In this document: positions 1 to 8,033 of the stretch, piece by piece
How the letters are laid out: each line of letters starts with the position of its first letter
Numbering within the stretch: the stretch's first letter is position 1
Source of the DNA: Cerioporus squamosus
Taxonomy: Eukaryota > Basidiomycota > Agaricomycetes > Polyporales > Polyporaceae
Assembly (NCBI GenBank): GCA_022592435.1
Contig: JABYQS010000924.1
Location: forward strand, 1-11,044
DNA: 11,044 nt
Direction of reading: 5' to 3'
Notes under the pieces: model-generated
Told to the model about the DNA's origin: nothing
The model's database searches: none
The model's input: the letters and a program-made list of their open reading frames with translations, nothing else
Translations under genes and position numbers: made by a program

Positions 1-210
1 CGAAGGATACAGTAGTTTGGGCGGGTGAGGTTCGGACATCGCCCTCTGCAGGCCCATCTGCGGAACCGTCTTGTGCGCACAGCGGCAAGGATACCGTGCA
101 CGGCGTGAGCAGAAGACAGACAAAGGTGGTTTCCTGGGCGGAGGCGGGGGTACGTCGATGAAATCCTCGGTGGTGTATGAGTCGTCAAGGTCTGTCACGA
201 ACTCGCCCAT
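1..210 (-). CDS. Possible partial hypothetical gene, 5' end, running off the left edge
   Basis: On the minus strand an ATG at 210-208 opens a frame without stops to position 1 (70 codons, 3' end outside the window). The reading starts MGEFVTDLDDSYTTEDFIDV and continues with a five-proline run followed by RKPP, so it has an acidic N-terminus and then a proline-basic linker, as in many fungal regulatory or membrane-associated proteins. The frame is also open upstream of the ATG, through a segment rich in Tyr, Trp and Phe. A possible acceptor (GATAG) lies about 17 bases before the ATG, so this could instead be an internal exon. No domain is recognised. It lies on the same strand as, and downstream of, the methyltransferase gene. 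A chance open frame in GC-rich DNA cannot be excluded. Confidence 0.3.
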   Translation of the reverse strand, partial: MGEFVTDLDDSYTTEDFIDVPPPPPRKPPLSVFCSRRARYPCRCAHKTVPQMGLQRAMSEPHPPKLLYPS

Positions 211-393
211 GTTGCAGGACCGCCGGCTATCGCAAGCGAAGTGGAACCAGTAGTAAATGTAAACAGGAGAGAGCTGTTGAGGTGTGCGAGGTGGGTGTTG
301 GTTGCAGACGCGTTCAAGGGGACGAGTGGCGACAGTCCTTGGGTACACGTGAGCGCGGCAGGTCGCGAGAGCGCCTAAGACATGGTCTATGCG

Positions 394-1763
394 CTATACC
401 AGCTCATTGTTACTGTAGCCTGCAGGTATAGATAGGTGATGGTGCAGCGAGTGAGTTAGTTGTTCGATGTCTTCCATTGAAGACGCAAGCGCAACGTACG
501 GTTTTTTGGTCGCCACCCAGAACTCTGCCTGGTACAACCACTTCATCATGCCGCTTTATCTGCCGTGTACTCGCACTCGACCGTGCGGAGACGCATGTGC
601 TCCGGGCACGGTCGTCGGCGACGTCGAAGCCAATCATCTGCGCGAGCTTCACCACTTCCTCCAAACTCAGCTCTACTGCAGCCTGCCCGCCCCAGTCCAG
701 AGGAGCGGCCCCAAGTTGATCCACGTTCCGCCTGATCGCAAGAGGGCGTGGATATGCTCGAGGGTCTCGATCACGTTCAGCGCGACGTGTCGATGAAGAA
801 CAGGGTCACGACGAAGTCGAAGCCAGCGCTGCCCTCAGGACGTTGGATGGATAAGAAGTCCTTCTCAGCAAGGACGAAGCGGTCACTCAGCCGCGGTACC
901 ACGTCTGGAAAGGACACCGAGCGAAAGACCGTGTCTGTTGTGGCTGATGGGAGAACCAGCTAGAGTAGGGCTGGAGGACATGTTTGGTGTGCGCGTTGGG
1001 TAGTCTCCAGAGGAGAAATCGGAAGGCGAGGTTCATGTAGAACGAGAGTTTCGTTCGCAGTAGTGTGAAAACCTGTGAAGTACGAGTGAGCCACTGACTA
1101 TATGCGTTTGTCGTTAACAAGCTGGACGATATTCACCAAGCTCAGAAATCTCCCAAGCCAGGCGGCCAAGTCCAGCTCCGGGAACGAGGACTCGCGTAGT
1201 GGCGCGTTTGTCCAGTTGGACATCCCCAGGATAGCAAGGATGGGTCCGAACATCTTGTCGCGCTCTCCGCATCCCTCGCTGCTCCAATCGCGCACGAAGT
1301 GCTTCAGGGACTCGCGCACCGCCCGAGGTCACCCGCGATCGGCAGGCGAAGCAGACTAGAGTGCACGTCGTTCCATCTCCTCCGAGAACTCGGACTTCGC
1401 GAGTCGCGCGATGGCATCCGCGATGACTGCGTTCGTTCCGATAGACTCCTCGAGCCGCGCGAGGCTTCTTCGTGTATCCCAGATCGTACCCAATGCGCCT
1501 GTGCGCCCAGCTCATGCGTCCGTACGACTTGCGCATGGTCGATAGCTCGTCGCGGGCGAGTTGTTTGTACTGAGCGTATGACGCGGCGGCGCGTTGCACG
1601 GAGAAGTGACATGGTACGGCTGTGCGTGTCCTGGCACTGCCGAAGATGACATCGAGTACATCCCTAGGGTTTCCAGTATCGAGAGGCTGAGTACGAAGAG
1701 GATCAGGGGGATGAGCGACGCCAGCAGGTAGTCCGAAGCGAGGAGGTGGTGGAAGGAGAACAT
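394..1763 (-). pseudogene. Carnosine N-methyltransferase homolog (N2227 family), frameshifted as sequenced
   Basis: The family transfers a methyl group from S-adenosylmethionine to carnosine-like histidine substrates (animal CARNMT1, yeast YNL092W). Family landmarks appear in the right order on the minus strand. They are LARLEESIGTNAVIADAIARL (about 1465-1400), KHFVRDWSSEG then ERD (about 1310-1265), the SAM-binding loop VLVPGAGLGRLAWE (about 1191-1150), TANE..LSFYMNLAFRFLL (about 1062-1010), FDFVVTLFFIDTS (about 820-785), WINLGPLLW (about 730-697) and VELSLEEVVKLAQMIGF (about 680-630). One intron fits well: GTGAAT donor at 1136, CAG acceptor ending at 1073, 64 nt. The proposed start at 1763 is followed by a hydrophobic stretch (LLASLIPLILFVLSLSIL), a possible membrane anchor. 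The landmarks lie in different frames. Shifts are needed near 1605, 1465, 1228, 1050, 937, 783, 697, 600 and 552, and an in-frame stop with another shift lies near 1356. The terminal stop near 394 is uncertain. The family assignment is firm; whether the gene is really broken is not. Confidence 0.82.
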
Positions 1764-1878
1764 GACATGGTGTTGGGAGATGAGCTAGATGATGTCGACG
1801 TGTCCCGCGATCCAGAAACAGAACGGCATGCGAGGGGACACTAATGCCAGACTCTGAAGTATGGGTATGAAGCTGTAC

Positions 1879-2041
1879 GGGCGGGTCACGAAGTGACCGC
1901 GTTACAGGTTTCCGAGACACCAAGACCGGCTTAGTCACCCGTGAGGTTGAGGAAAGTGTAATAACAAAGGATAAATGGGACGGATAGTCCAACGGTTGCG
2001 CGTGGTGTCACTTCCCGCGCGTTCCATTTTCCCTGGTTTGT
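1879..2041. repeat. Left copy of a 165-bp direct duplication
   Basis: It begins GGGCGGGTCACG and ends near CCCTGGTTTGTAC. It matches 2155-2321 almost base for base, except for many single-base gaps. It holds a perfect 6-bp inverted repeat (GGTCAC-GAA-GTGACC) and the string TAGTCCAACGG (1985-1995), which resembles a tRNA D-arm or A box. The flanking sequences of the two copies do not resemble each other. Confidence 0.9.
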
Positions 2042-2154
2042 ACATTGGTGGGAACGTCGTGAATGCGTTCGATCCCCCGCGCTTGCCGAAGGAAAAGGGC
2101 ATTTGCGATGAAGCCCACGGCCCGGAGCTTCACCCGGGAGTGGCGAATGTAACG

Positions 2155-2321
2155 GGGCGGGTCACGAAAGTGAGCCGCGTTACAGGGTTTGCCGAGACAC
2201 AAGACCGGCTTAGTCACCGTGAGTTGAGGAAAGTGTATATAACAAAGGATAAATGGGACGGACTAGTCCAACGGTTGCGCGTTGGTGCAATTCCCGCGCG
2301 TTCCATTTTCCCCTGGTTGTT
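2155..2321. repeat. Right copy of the 165-bp direct duplication
   Basis: By eye the alignment to 1879-2041 needs about 14 single-base gaps but only about one substitution. Most gaps are an extra base in this copy: GAAA versus GAA, GGG versus GG, CCCC versus CCC. The copy ends about 170 bases before the zeta-COP start, so it could contribute to that gene's promoter. TAGTCCAACGG (2264-2274), GGTGCAATTCC (2284-2294) and TTTT (2306-2309) lie in a row and are discussed as a possible relic of a Pol III unit. Confidence 0.9.
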
Positions 2322-2493
2322 ACAGAAGCAGACCGTTGCGCGCGACCTCGGGGACGAGATGGCGGTCAGCGGTGAAGAGCGCTGACACGCCTTCGACGGT
2401 GACCACGACCTCGGCTGCACTCCCCGTCGCGTTTGCATACGACGTCTTGCTGGCCTCCTCATCTACTGTCTACCTTCCAGTACGCCGAATACC

Positions 2494-3234
2494 ATGAACT
2501 TGTCGCTCTACACGGTCACCGCATTCCTCATCATCGACACCGACGGCCATCGCGTTCTCGCGAAGTACTACCACCCGAAGGGACATCCGAATGGCGAGTC
2601 GAAGAAGCTCACAACGCTGAAGGAGCAGCGGGCTTTTGAGAAGGGGCTCTTCCAAAAGACGAAGAAGGCCGGAGGTGCGTCCATGACCGGTGTGCATCGT
2701 GCTCTCTGTCGCTCATCGCTGCTGTTCTGCTGAATGGCCCACCGCTCCGTTCATGCGCATATATAGGCGACATCATTCTGTACGACTCGCATCTCGCGGT
2801 CTACAAGCACTCGCTGGACCTCATCTTCTACATCATCGGCGACCCGACCGAGAACGAACTCATGCTGAACGCTGCCCTGGTCGCGTTCTCCGACGCCGTC
2901 ATGCTCCTTCTGCGCAACCAAGTGGAGAAGCGCGGGGTGCTTGAGAACCTGGACCTTGTTCTCCTCTGTCTAGACGAGACAATCGACGACGGGTGAGTGC
3001 CTTCCACCCGCTGTCTCACCCGTCTGCTCGTGCGCGGCGGAGCCCGCTCGTACATGAGGGGCTGATGCACATATGCTGGGCAGAATCATCGTGGAGACCG
3101 ACTCGACGACGATCGCGTCCCGGGTCAGCCGGCCAAGGGCGGACACGACGGAGATAGTCATCAACGAGCAGACGATCCTGAGCGCATACCAGACGGTGAA
3201 GGAGAAGATGCAGCAGAGGATAGGGCAGCTTTAG
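2494..3234 (+). CDS. RET3: Coatomer subunit zeta (zeta-COP, RET3 homolog), three exons
   Basis: Zeta-COP is the small longin-fold subunit of the COPI F-subcomplex. It pairs with beta-COP and forms the coat of Golgi-to-ER retrograde vesicles. Exons are 2494-2674, 2767-2992 and 3084-3234. Introns of 92 nt (GTGCGT...ATAG) and 91 nt (GTGAGT...CAG) join in phase to give 185 codons, the usual family length. Visible hallmarks are the start MNLSLYTVTAFLIIDTDGHR followed by LAKYY, then EQRAFEKGLFQKT in exon 1. Exon 2 has LDLIFYIIGDPTENELMLNA, then LLLRNQVEKRGVLENLDLV and LDETIDDG. Exon 3 has the VETDS segment and the C-terminal helix SAYQTVKEKMQQRIGQL ending in TAG. The ATG context is ACCATGA. No frameshift is seen, in contrast with the methyltransferase gene next door. 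The identification is confident. Confidence 0.95.
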
Positions 3235-4249
3235 GGCGGTTGCGTTGTATATGTGCGTTTTCCCTCCCTCTCCTACCCGCATTGCATGCTCATCACCTTG
3301 TTTCTGCAGTATTTTCGGCGGTATTGACTCTGGATGCACTTCCGTGCGCTGAGCTGCGCTGGCAATCAACTTGACAGGCTCTAGCCCAAGTACGTGCGAC
3401 CTCAGGATGACTCCCTTTCCACGATCATCGTGGGGGCGGGCTCACTTTCAGGATGGAACGGGAGACGGGATGGTGTGAAGGAGATGTGGACTGCCGAGGT
3501 ATGTGCATGTCCTTGCTCTTCAGGTTGCTCCCAGAGCGTAGTCGCCAGCCTCAGTCGGCTATACCGTTGCCCCTCGCACCGTTACGCACGTCGCACTTGC
3601 ATTCCAGCCAGTCGCCGGAAGATCGTTCATGTGCATAGAACTCAGATTCAATCCCCCGAGCGAAACTCTTGGCAGGCGGGAAGTCGAACTCCAGATGTAC
3701 TTAGCTCCGATGTCGACGGTAAGTGTCACTGTCACTACCCGTCCAGACTGGACACCGGTATGGACATCTTCAGCAGCGAACGTGCGCGCAAAAATCGCCT
3801 CCCTCGCGTGCAGCAGGAACGCGCCTGTCTATCCCAGAATACCCCGCGCCGTCTGGCGTGTCTCGTGGATGTCCACGTTCACTCTGCGACCTTCTCTCAC
3901 CTATCGCAGCAGGAAGAGCGTTGGAGAATGTATGTCCGCGGTGCAGCGTTGCCTCCGTTGTGTTGGACGAGCTATATCTGAACGTGGGCAATCGGTCGGC
4001 GTTACGACTGATAAGTACGAGAAACCATATGATGGATCTCCAATTGATCGCCCTACACCACAGCTGATACGCTCCTGCCCATCAGTCCGCTGCTTTGACA
4101 TCAATCCGAGGACCGAGACAGTATGGAATCCTGCCAACTATCCGAGCGCGGCACGAAACGTATCGCCCCTGGAGCAGCACCGGTATAAATACCGTGAGCG
4201 ACGTCCCGACGCGTCTCCAGTCCCCTCGCCCGCCACGCACGTCTCCGCG
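3235..4249. other. Unresolved stretch between zeta-COP and the phosphoesterase
   Basis: The first bases are the zeta-COP 3' region and the last 60 or so are the phosphoesterase promoter and leader. In between, open frames exist on both strands. On the plus strand, 3629-4249 stays open into the phosphoesterase exon, but its reading (for example STVSVTVTTRPDWTPVW near 3713) matches nothing I know. On the minus strand, a frame around 3770-3560 reads RVVTVTLTVDIGAKYIWSS, equally unplaced. Weak donors such as GTAAGT at 3719 are present. A fast-evolving or decayed gene is possible; none can be supported. Confidence 0.35.
4184..4190 (+). promoter_or_regulatory. TATA box of the phosphoesterase gene
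   Basis: TATAAAT in the context GGTATAAATACC lies 66 bases upstream of the ATG at 4250. That would place transcription start about 30 bases downstream and leave a short C-rich leader. The fit in position and sequence is good, but it is a short motif. Confidence 0.6.
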
Positions 4250-5127
4250 ATGCAGCTCACGTCGTTGCTCGCGCTCTTCCTTGCCGCGCTCGCGGTCCGG
4301 GCGTGCCCCGGCGAAGACCACGACCACGCGCACGCGCACGGACACGAACGGCGCGCCTATCCCCAGACGCGCCTCACCCCGCCCACCAGGCCGCTCGTCT
4401 GGGGGGACGTGAACATCATCCACACCACCGACAGCCATGGCTGGCTCCTCGGACACCAGAAGAGCTCGTTTCCCGAGCCAAACTACAGGTGAGTCGCGAC
4501 GCTCTGGTCGGTTCCTCGGATGTGGCGAGCGGGCTGATGGCGCGGGACGGAACACAGTGGCGACTTGGGCGACTTCGCGTCTTTCGTGACCCACATGAAG
4601 CAGCTCGCGGTTGTGCGTTCACGATTGTTGGTATGGGATGGTGCTGCGGACTGATTCCTGGTGTAGGAAAAGGATGTCGATCTTCTCTTGGTTGACTCGG
4701 GTGACTTGCACGACGGTGCGCGCATTGCCTGCCTTGCTATTCGGTGCGGGAGGGATTGACATCGCCATGAACAGGTACGGGCTTGTCAGACGGCTTCCCT
4801 CCGGGCGGTGTCGACGGTCACGAGGTGAGTCGAGTTGTCGGGTGCCTCGATGGAAGAGAGTCTCAAACTGGTTCGCAGTCGAATAAGTTCCTGTTCGAAC
4901 TGCCCTACGACATTATGGCTATCGGCAAGTGAGCGCATCGTCTTTTCCATGCCACTCATGGGCGTATTGAGTCTTACGATGGTCTAGTCATGAGCTGTAC
5001 ATCTACAACAACACATACGATATGTACAAGACCTTCGCCCCAAAGCTGAACGGCCGCTACCTCTCCTCGAACGTCAATATTACCGTCGTGGACGAGCATG
5101 GGAAGGCAGTCAGCGTGCCCGTCGGCG
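4250..5127 (+). CDS. Secreted calcineurin-like metallophosphoesterase, 5' part only (truncated)
   Basis: Family members are binuclear-metal phosphoesterases related to 5'-nucleotidases, usually exported in fungi. Exons are 4250-4488, 4558-4612, 4667-4715, 4775-4824, 4879-4928 and 4988-5127. Introns of 54-69 nt have GTGAGT, GTGCGT, GTGCGC, GTGAGT and GTGAGC donors, and all join in phase to give 194 complete codons. Residues 1-18 form a signal peptide (MQLTSLLALFLAALAVRA). A His/Asp-rich segment (DHDHAHAHGH) follows at 23-32. Metal-binding motifs are TDSHG (D61, H63), DSGDLHDG (G110, D111) and GNHE (147-150), followed by GRYLSSNVNITV. The last exon ends at a canonical GTAAGT (5128). The rest of the catalytic domain and the 5'-nucleotidase-type C-terminal half, expected over several hundred further codons, were not found in 5.9 kb downstream. 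It is probably a gene interrupted by rearrangement or insertion, or an assembly junction. Confidence 0.85.
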
Positions 5128-6099
5128 GTAAGTACATACACGAAGCTCGGGAAGGCGAGAGGGCGGCGGTTTGGCGGCGGTGGCGCTGCGTGTAGTAGAC
5201 AGCCGAATATATTTTGTGCGCGCTCCGCTGGCGGCGAGTAGCCTCGTGTGGGTGGCTAGGCCGGATCTGGGTGGCTAAGGTCAGATCTACCAGATAGATG
5301 GACTGTCTCATAGCACCAGAGAGGGGCATAGCACCAGAGAGGGGTAATAGCACCAGAGAGGGGTATAGCACCAGAGATGGGCATATCCCACCTCGGGAGG
5401 GTCCATAGCACCTTAGAAGGGTACCCGGTCGAGCTGTCCAGGACAAGGGGCGGGGACACGAGAGGTCACACAGGCAGTTCGCAGAGTTGGGACATGTATG
5501 TATTCGATGTACACGTAGACACGCCGCAGAATGCATGGATTTGTACAGAGGACTCGCGCGCGATCGACACAGAACTCGTCCGGACGCACGGGCGCCTATC
5601 CCCCGCCTCTCTTGTCTTCCGACCACCATCCCGCTGCCCATGTCCGTCCTGCGCGCGCGTGTTTGCAGTGGATCTTCCGTGAGTGCGACTGTTTGATGCC
5701 AAAACGACGCATGGACTCACCTGTACTCTCACTTTGCGCGGCACTGAGCTCTTCCAAGTCTTCGACGCGACAAGCGTGTCCTGACGCGGCGACAGCGCTG
5801 CAACGCTCGGACGCGTGTGATGACGGGTGAGAACGAAGGTACGCGTATACAGGTGAGTTGCTGTGCTTTTCCTCGCTCTCGGACGCGACTCCCGGGGGGT
5901 CGGGGCAGCATCGAGGTGCGTCGCTGGCCCGAGGTGCGTGGACGAGACGGTCGCAGAACTCGAATCACAGGCCTGCAGAGTAAAACAGAGCCCCCGGGAG
6001 AATGACAAGGCTCGAGCACACCCGCAGGTACGTGCGCAGGTAGTCGGTATGCTCCAACAACGTGCCACACGCGCGTCGCCCAGACTTGATGACCGCGGC
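5128..6099. other. No recognisable gene; minisatellite and GC-rich filler
   Basis: Apart from the 18-bp minisatellite I see no feature I can name. Long minus-strand frames (for example around 6128-5466) are Arg- and Ser-rich with no protein-like words, as expected of GC-rich non-coding DNA. A search on the plus strand for the missing phosphoesterase exons found no convincing match. Confidence 0.5.
5309..5422. repeat. 18-bp minisatellite, about six units
   Basis: The unit is CATAGCACCAGAGAGGGG. Four near-perfect copies follow each other from 5309, with one or two extra bases between some. Two degenerate copies (around 5384-5422) carry CACCTCGGGAGGG and GCACCTTAGAAGGG. It starts 180 bases after the last phosphoesterase exon. 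Read on the minus strand it gives a repeating PLSGAM, but with frame changes between units, so coding use is unlikely. Confidence 0.9.
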
Positions 6100-7330
6100 G
6101 AGTGCTCACCAGGTCCTATCGCTCGCAACGGCGAGCTTCGTCCTGGGAGGCAGCCCGGGAGTCTTCGAGAGCAGCGGGAAGTCGCCTCCGGGAGTGCTGG
6201 CTATGGTCTCGATGGTGAGTGTGTTCGGTGCGTTGCAGCTGGTGCGCGGGACCGGCGAAGGGCTGTGAGGAGCGAAGAAGTAAGTCGGACGTTGCCATGT
6301 CCACAGCGAAACATTCCACTCACTTTACAGCGCACACAGCGCTCGAGAGGGGTGAAGATACACCCAGGAGAGCAGGACACACGCGGGTCTCTCTTGCAGC
6401 GGCGGCGGGTGCTTACCACGTCCTACAGTTCTCATGTCGTCCAGCCTCGTCCCGGGAGAGCTGGCAAGCAGCCCGGGAGTACTTGGGTGTACTTGGGCGC
6501 GACGGTAAGTCACTCCAGCCGCCGGGAGCGCTGTTCATAGCCTTGGCGCCTTGACGGTGAGCGTGTTCTGTGAGTCGCATGGGGTGCGCGGCGCTGTGAC
6601 GAGCAAAGGAAGTAAGTCACATGTCGGCGTGTCGACAGCGAGGCATCCCCACTTACTTCGCAGTGTAGACACGGCTCGAAAGGCCCAGAGACACCCGGGA
6701 GAGCCGGAGACATGCAGGACTCTCGGTCCAGGAGCTTCAGGCTTCGCGGGAGCAACACGGACTTGTCGGACGGGTCTTCTGGAACAGAAAACGGGCTGCG
6801 ATGAGCGAAGGAGGTAAGTCAGACGTCGACATGCCCATAGCGAGATATCCACTTACTTGGCAGCGTAGACACGGCTTGATAGGGGCGATTCCGGGAGCTT
6901 CAGGCCTCGCTAGAGCCAGGCGAACTTGCCAGACTCAGAGCTCGATCACGATGGACAAGTGAATGGCCTGCAACGAGCAAAAGAGGTAGCTTAGCCGTCG
7001 GTGCGTCCATACCGAGATATTCCAACTCACTTTGCAGTGTCGGTGCATCAAGACAAAATGGAGAGCCCGGGAGACACGTCTGGGGATCACATCTCGTCGT
7101 TCGAGAGCCTCACGTCGCCTTGGTCCGGGAGCTCCAGGCTTCGCAAGCGCAACGTGCACTTGCCCAAGCTCAAAGCTGGATCACGATCGAACAGTGAACG
7201 GGCTACGACAAGGTAAGTTAGACGTCGGTGTGTCCATACGGAGACATTCCCATGTTGTTGCATCAAGACGAAGTCGAGAGGCCTGAAGATGCATCGCAGG
7301 AGCTCATCTCGTTCGAGAGCCTTGAGCGCT
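6100..7330. repeat. Array of about five diverged exon/intron-like units
   Basis: A similar core occurs at 6280-6330, 6612-6663, 6814-6863, 6986-7036 and (3' part lost) from 7213. On the plus strand each core reads GTAAGT or GTAGCT, then about 30 bases, then CTCAC or CTTAC, then CAG: a 50-52 nt intron shape. On the minus strand the same place reads GTRAGT, CTTAC or CTAAGCTAC, a pyrimidine tract and CAG, giving 61-62 nt. Between cores, exon-like segments share strings such as GGAGCTTCAGGCTTCGC (6733, 7130) and CACACAGCGCTCGAGAGG (6333, 6668). A longer duplication links 6100-6260 with 6409-6600. The best minus-strand exon (6795-6657) is open for 46 codons and includes SVLLPRSLKLLDRES and ends PCLHCE at the donor. 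Other units carry stops or shifts. It is likely a decayed tandem-exon gene, probably on the minus strand. Confidence 0.7.
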
Positions 7331-7504
7331 GCCAGAGGAGCAAGATGAGCCTGCGATGCTCGATCCTGGCCGGCGGGGGACAGCATGAGTATGGATGTTC
7401 GCGAGGTACATTGGAATTTCAGGAGACGGACGCACCTCGGAATGACCAGGATGGGGACGAGTAGGCGGCCAGCAGCAGGGACAAGGTGTCACCAAGGACG
7501 GTCT

Positions 7505-8033
7505 TCAGTGATGGCGACGTGTAGCTCCGTGCCACTGAGTACAGGTGCGGCGGCGACGAGCATCTGGACAGCATGCCATGGCGCCTCTGTCCCAGTGCTT
7601 GCTGGGAGTGATGTGCGCTGTGACAAGCAGGTAAGAGGCGAGCAGGACGTTGCATGGAACAGCTAACAGGCGTACCTCATCGTAGATCATTCCGACTGGA
7701 CATTGCATCCCAGAATGCACTTGAACTCCGGACCAATGGACGAGAACATGCGCGATACTACGGACGATGCGCAGAAGTGCGCAGCCAGGCTCCGCGTCGA
7801 GTAGACGAAACAAGGTAGGGAGAGCGGTGAAGCAGTGCTCGGTGATGCAGCCCCAAGTCAAGCGCGGACGATGCAGCTCTGCGACTAGGACTTGGACAGC
7901 AGCATGCCGCCGAATCGACATGCACCGAAAGGTGAGCAGAACAGTGTGCACCTCGGTCCCCTGGTTCTCCTCCTTATGCCAGAGGGAGGAGACCTCATCA
8001 GCTGCTGCGTTGTTTGAGCACGAAGGTGGGTGA
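7505..8033 (-). other. Possible ARM/HEAT-like repeat gene fragment
   Basis: On the minus strand a frame reads AAVQVLVAELHRPRLTWG, then TALPTLFRLLDAE and LLRIVRSIAHVLVHWSGVQV (about 7910-7700). The pattern of Leu-rich paired helices resembles armadillo or HEAT repeats, though no family can be named. A second, partial copy lies at about 7590-7505 in another frame (AVQMLVAAAPVLSGTELHV, then AITED), 340 bases away, so the unit is tandemly repeated. A minus-strand intron fits between them (GTACGC donor at 7676, CACAG acceptor ending at 7619, 58 nt). A plus-strand intron (GTAAGA at 7631 to TAG at 7685) overlaps it. With no clear start or end, this is best treated as a gene relic or part of an unresolved multi-exon gene. 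Confidence 0.35.

Larger units (their letters stand above)
1764..2493. other. Divergent intergenic region between the methyltransferase and zeta-COP genes
   Basis: The two genes point away from each other, so this stretch should hold both promoters. It contains the 165-bp direct duplication listed separately, with a TATA-like string (GTATATAAC, about 2234-2242) in the right copy. The last 100 bases before the zeta-COP start are pyrimidine-rich, as is usual for a fungal 5' leader. No coding frame here reads like a protein. Confidence 0.5.

Noticed and set aside
1114..1992. A 292-codon minus-strand open frame read as one protein
   Set aside because: Only parts of it (the AAASYAQYKQLARDEL part and the VPGAGLGRL part) belong to the methyltransferase. 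The rest is out of frame with the family, and the true reading switches frames several times.
2255..2310. A complete tRNA gene
   Set aside because: A-box-like and B-box-like strings are present, but there is no room for an anticodon arm and the stems do not fold into a cloverleaf. At most it is a relic.
3394..3480. A dinucleotide-binding oxidoreductase start (IIVGAGSLSG)
   Set aside because: The glycine pattern is brief, and no other part of a flavin- or NAD-dependent enzyme follows in any frame.
3629..4492. A 287-codon plus-strand open frame joining the upstream region to the phosphoesterase
   Set aside because: It only runs on into the phosphoesterase exon because no stop intervenes. The TATA box at 4184, the signal peptide starting at 4250 and the family's usual start argue for the later ATG.
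5309..5422. A CRISPR array
   Set aside because: The units are directly adjacent without unique spacers and lie among eukaryotic split genes; this is a minisatellite.
5466..6128. A 220-codon minus-strand open frame
   Set aside because: Its reading is Arg/Ser/Thr-rich with no protein-like pattern, as expected of chance frames in GC-rich DNA.
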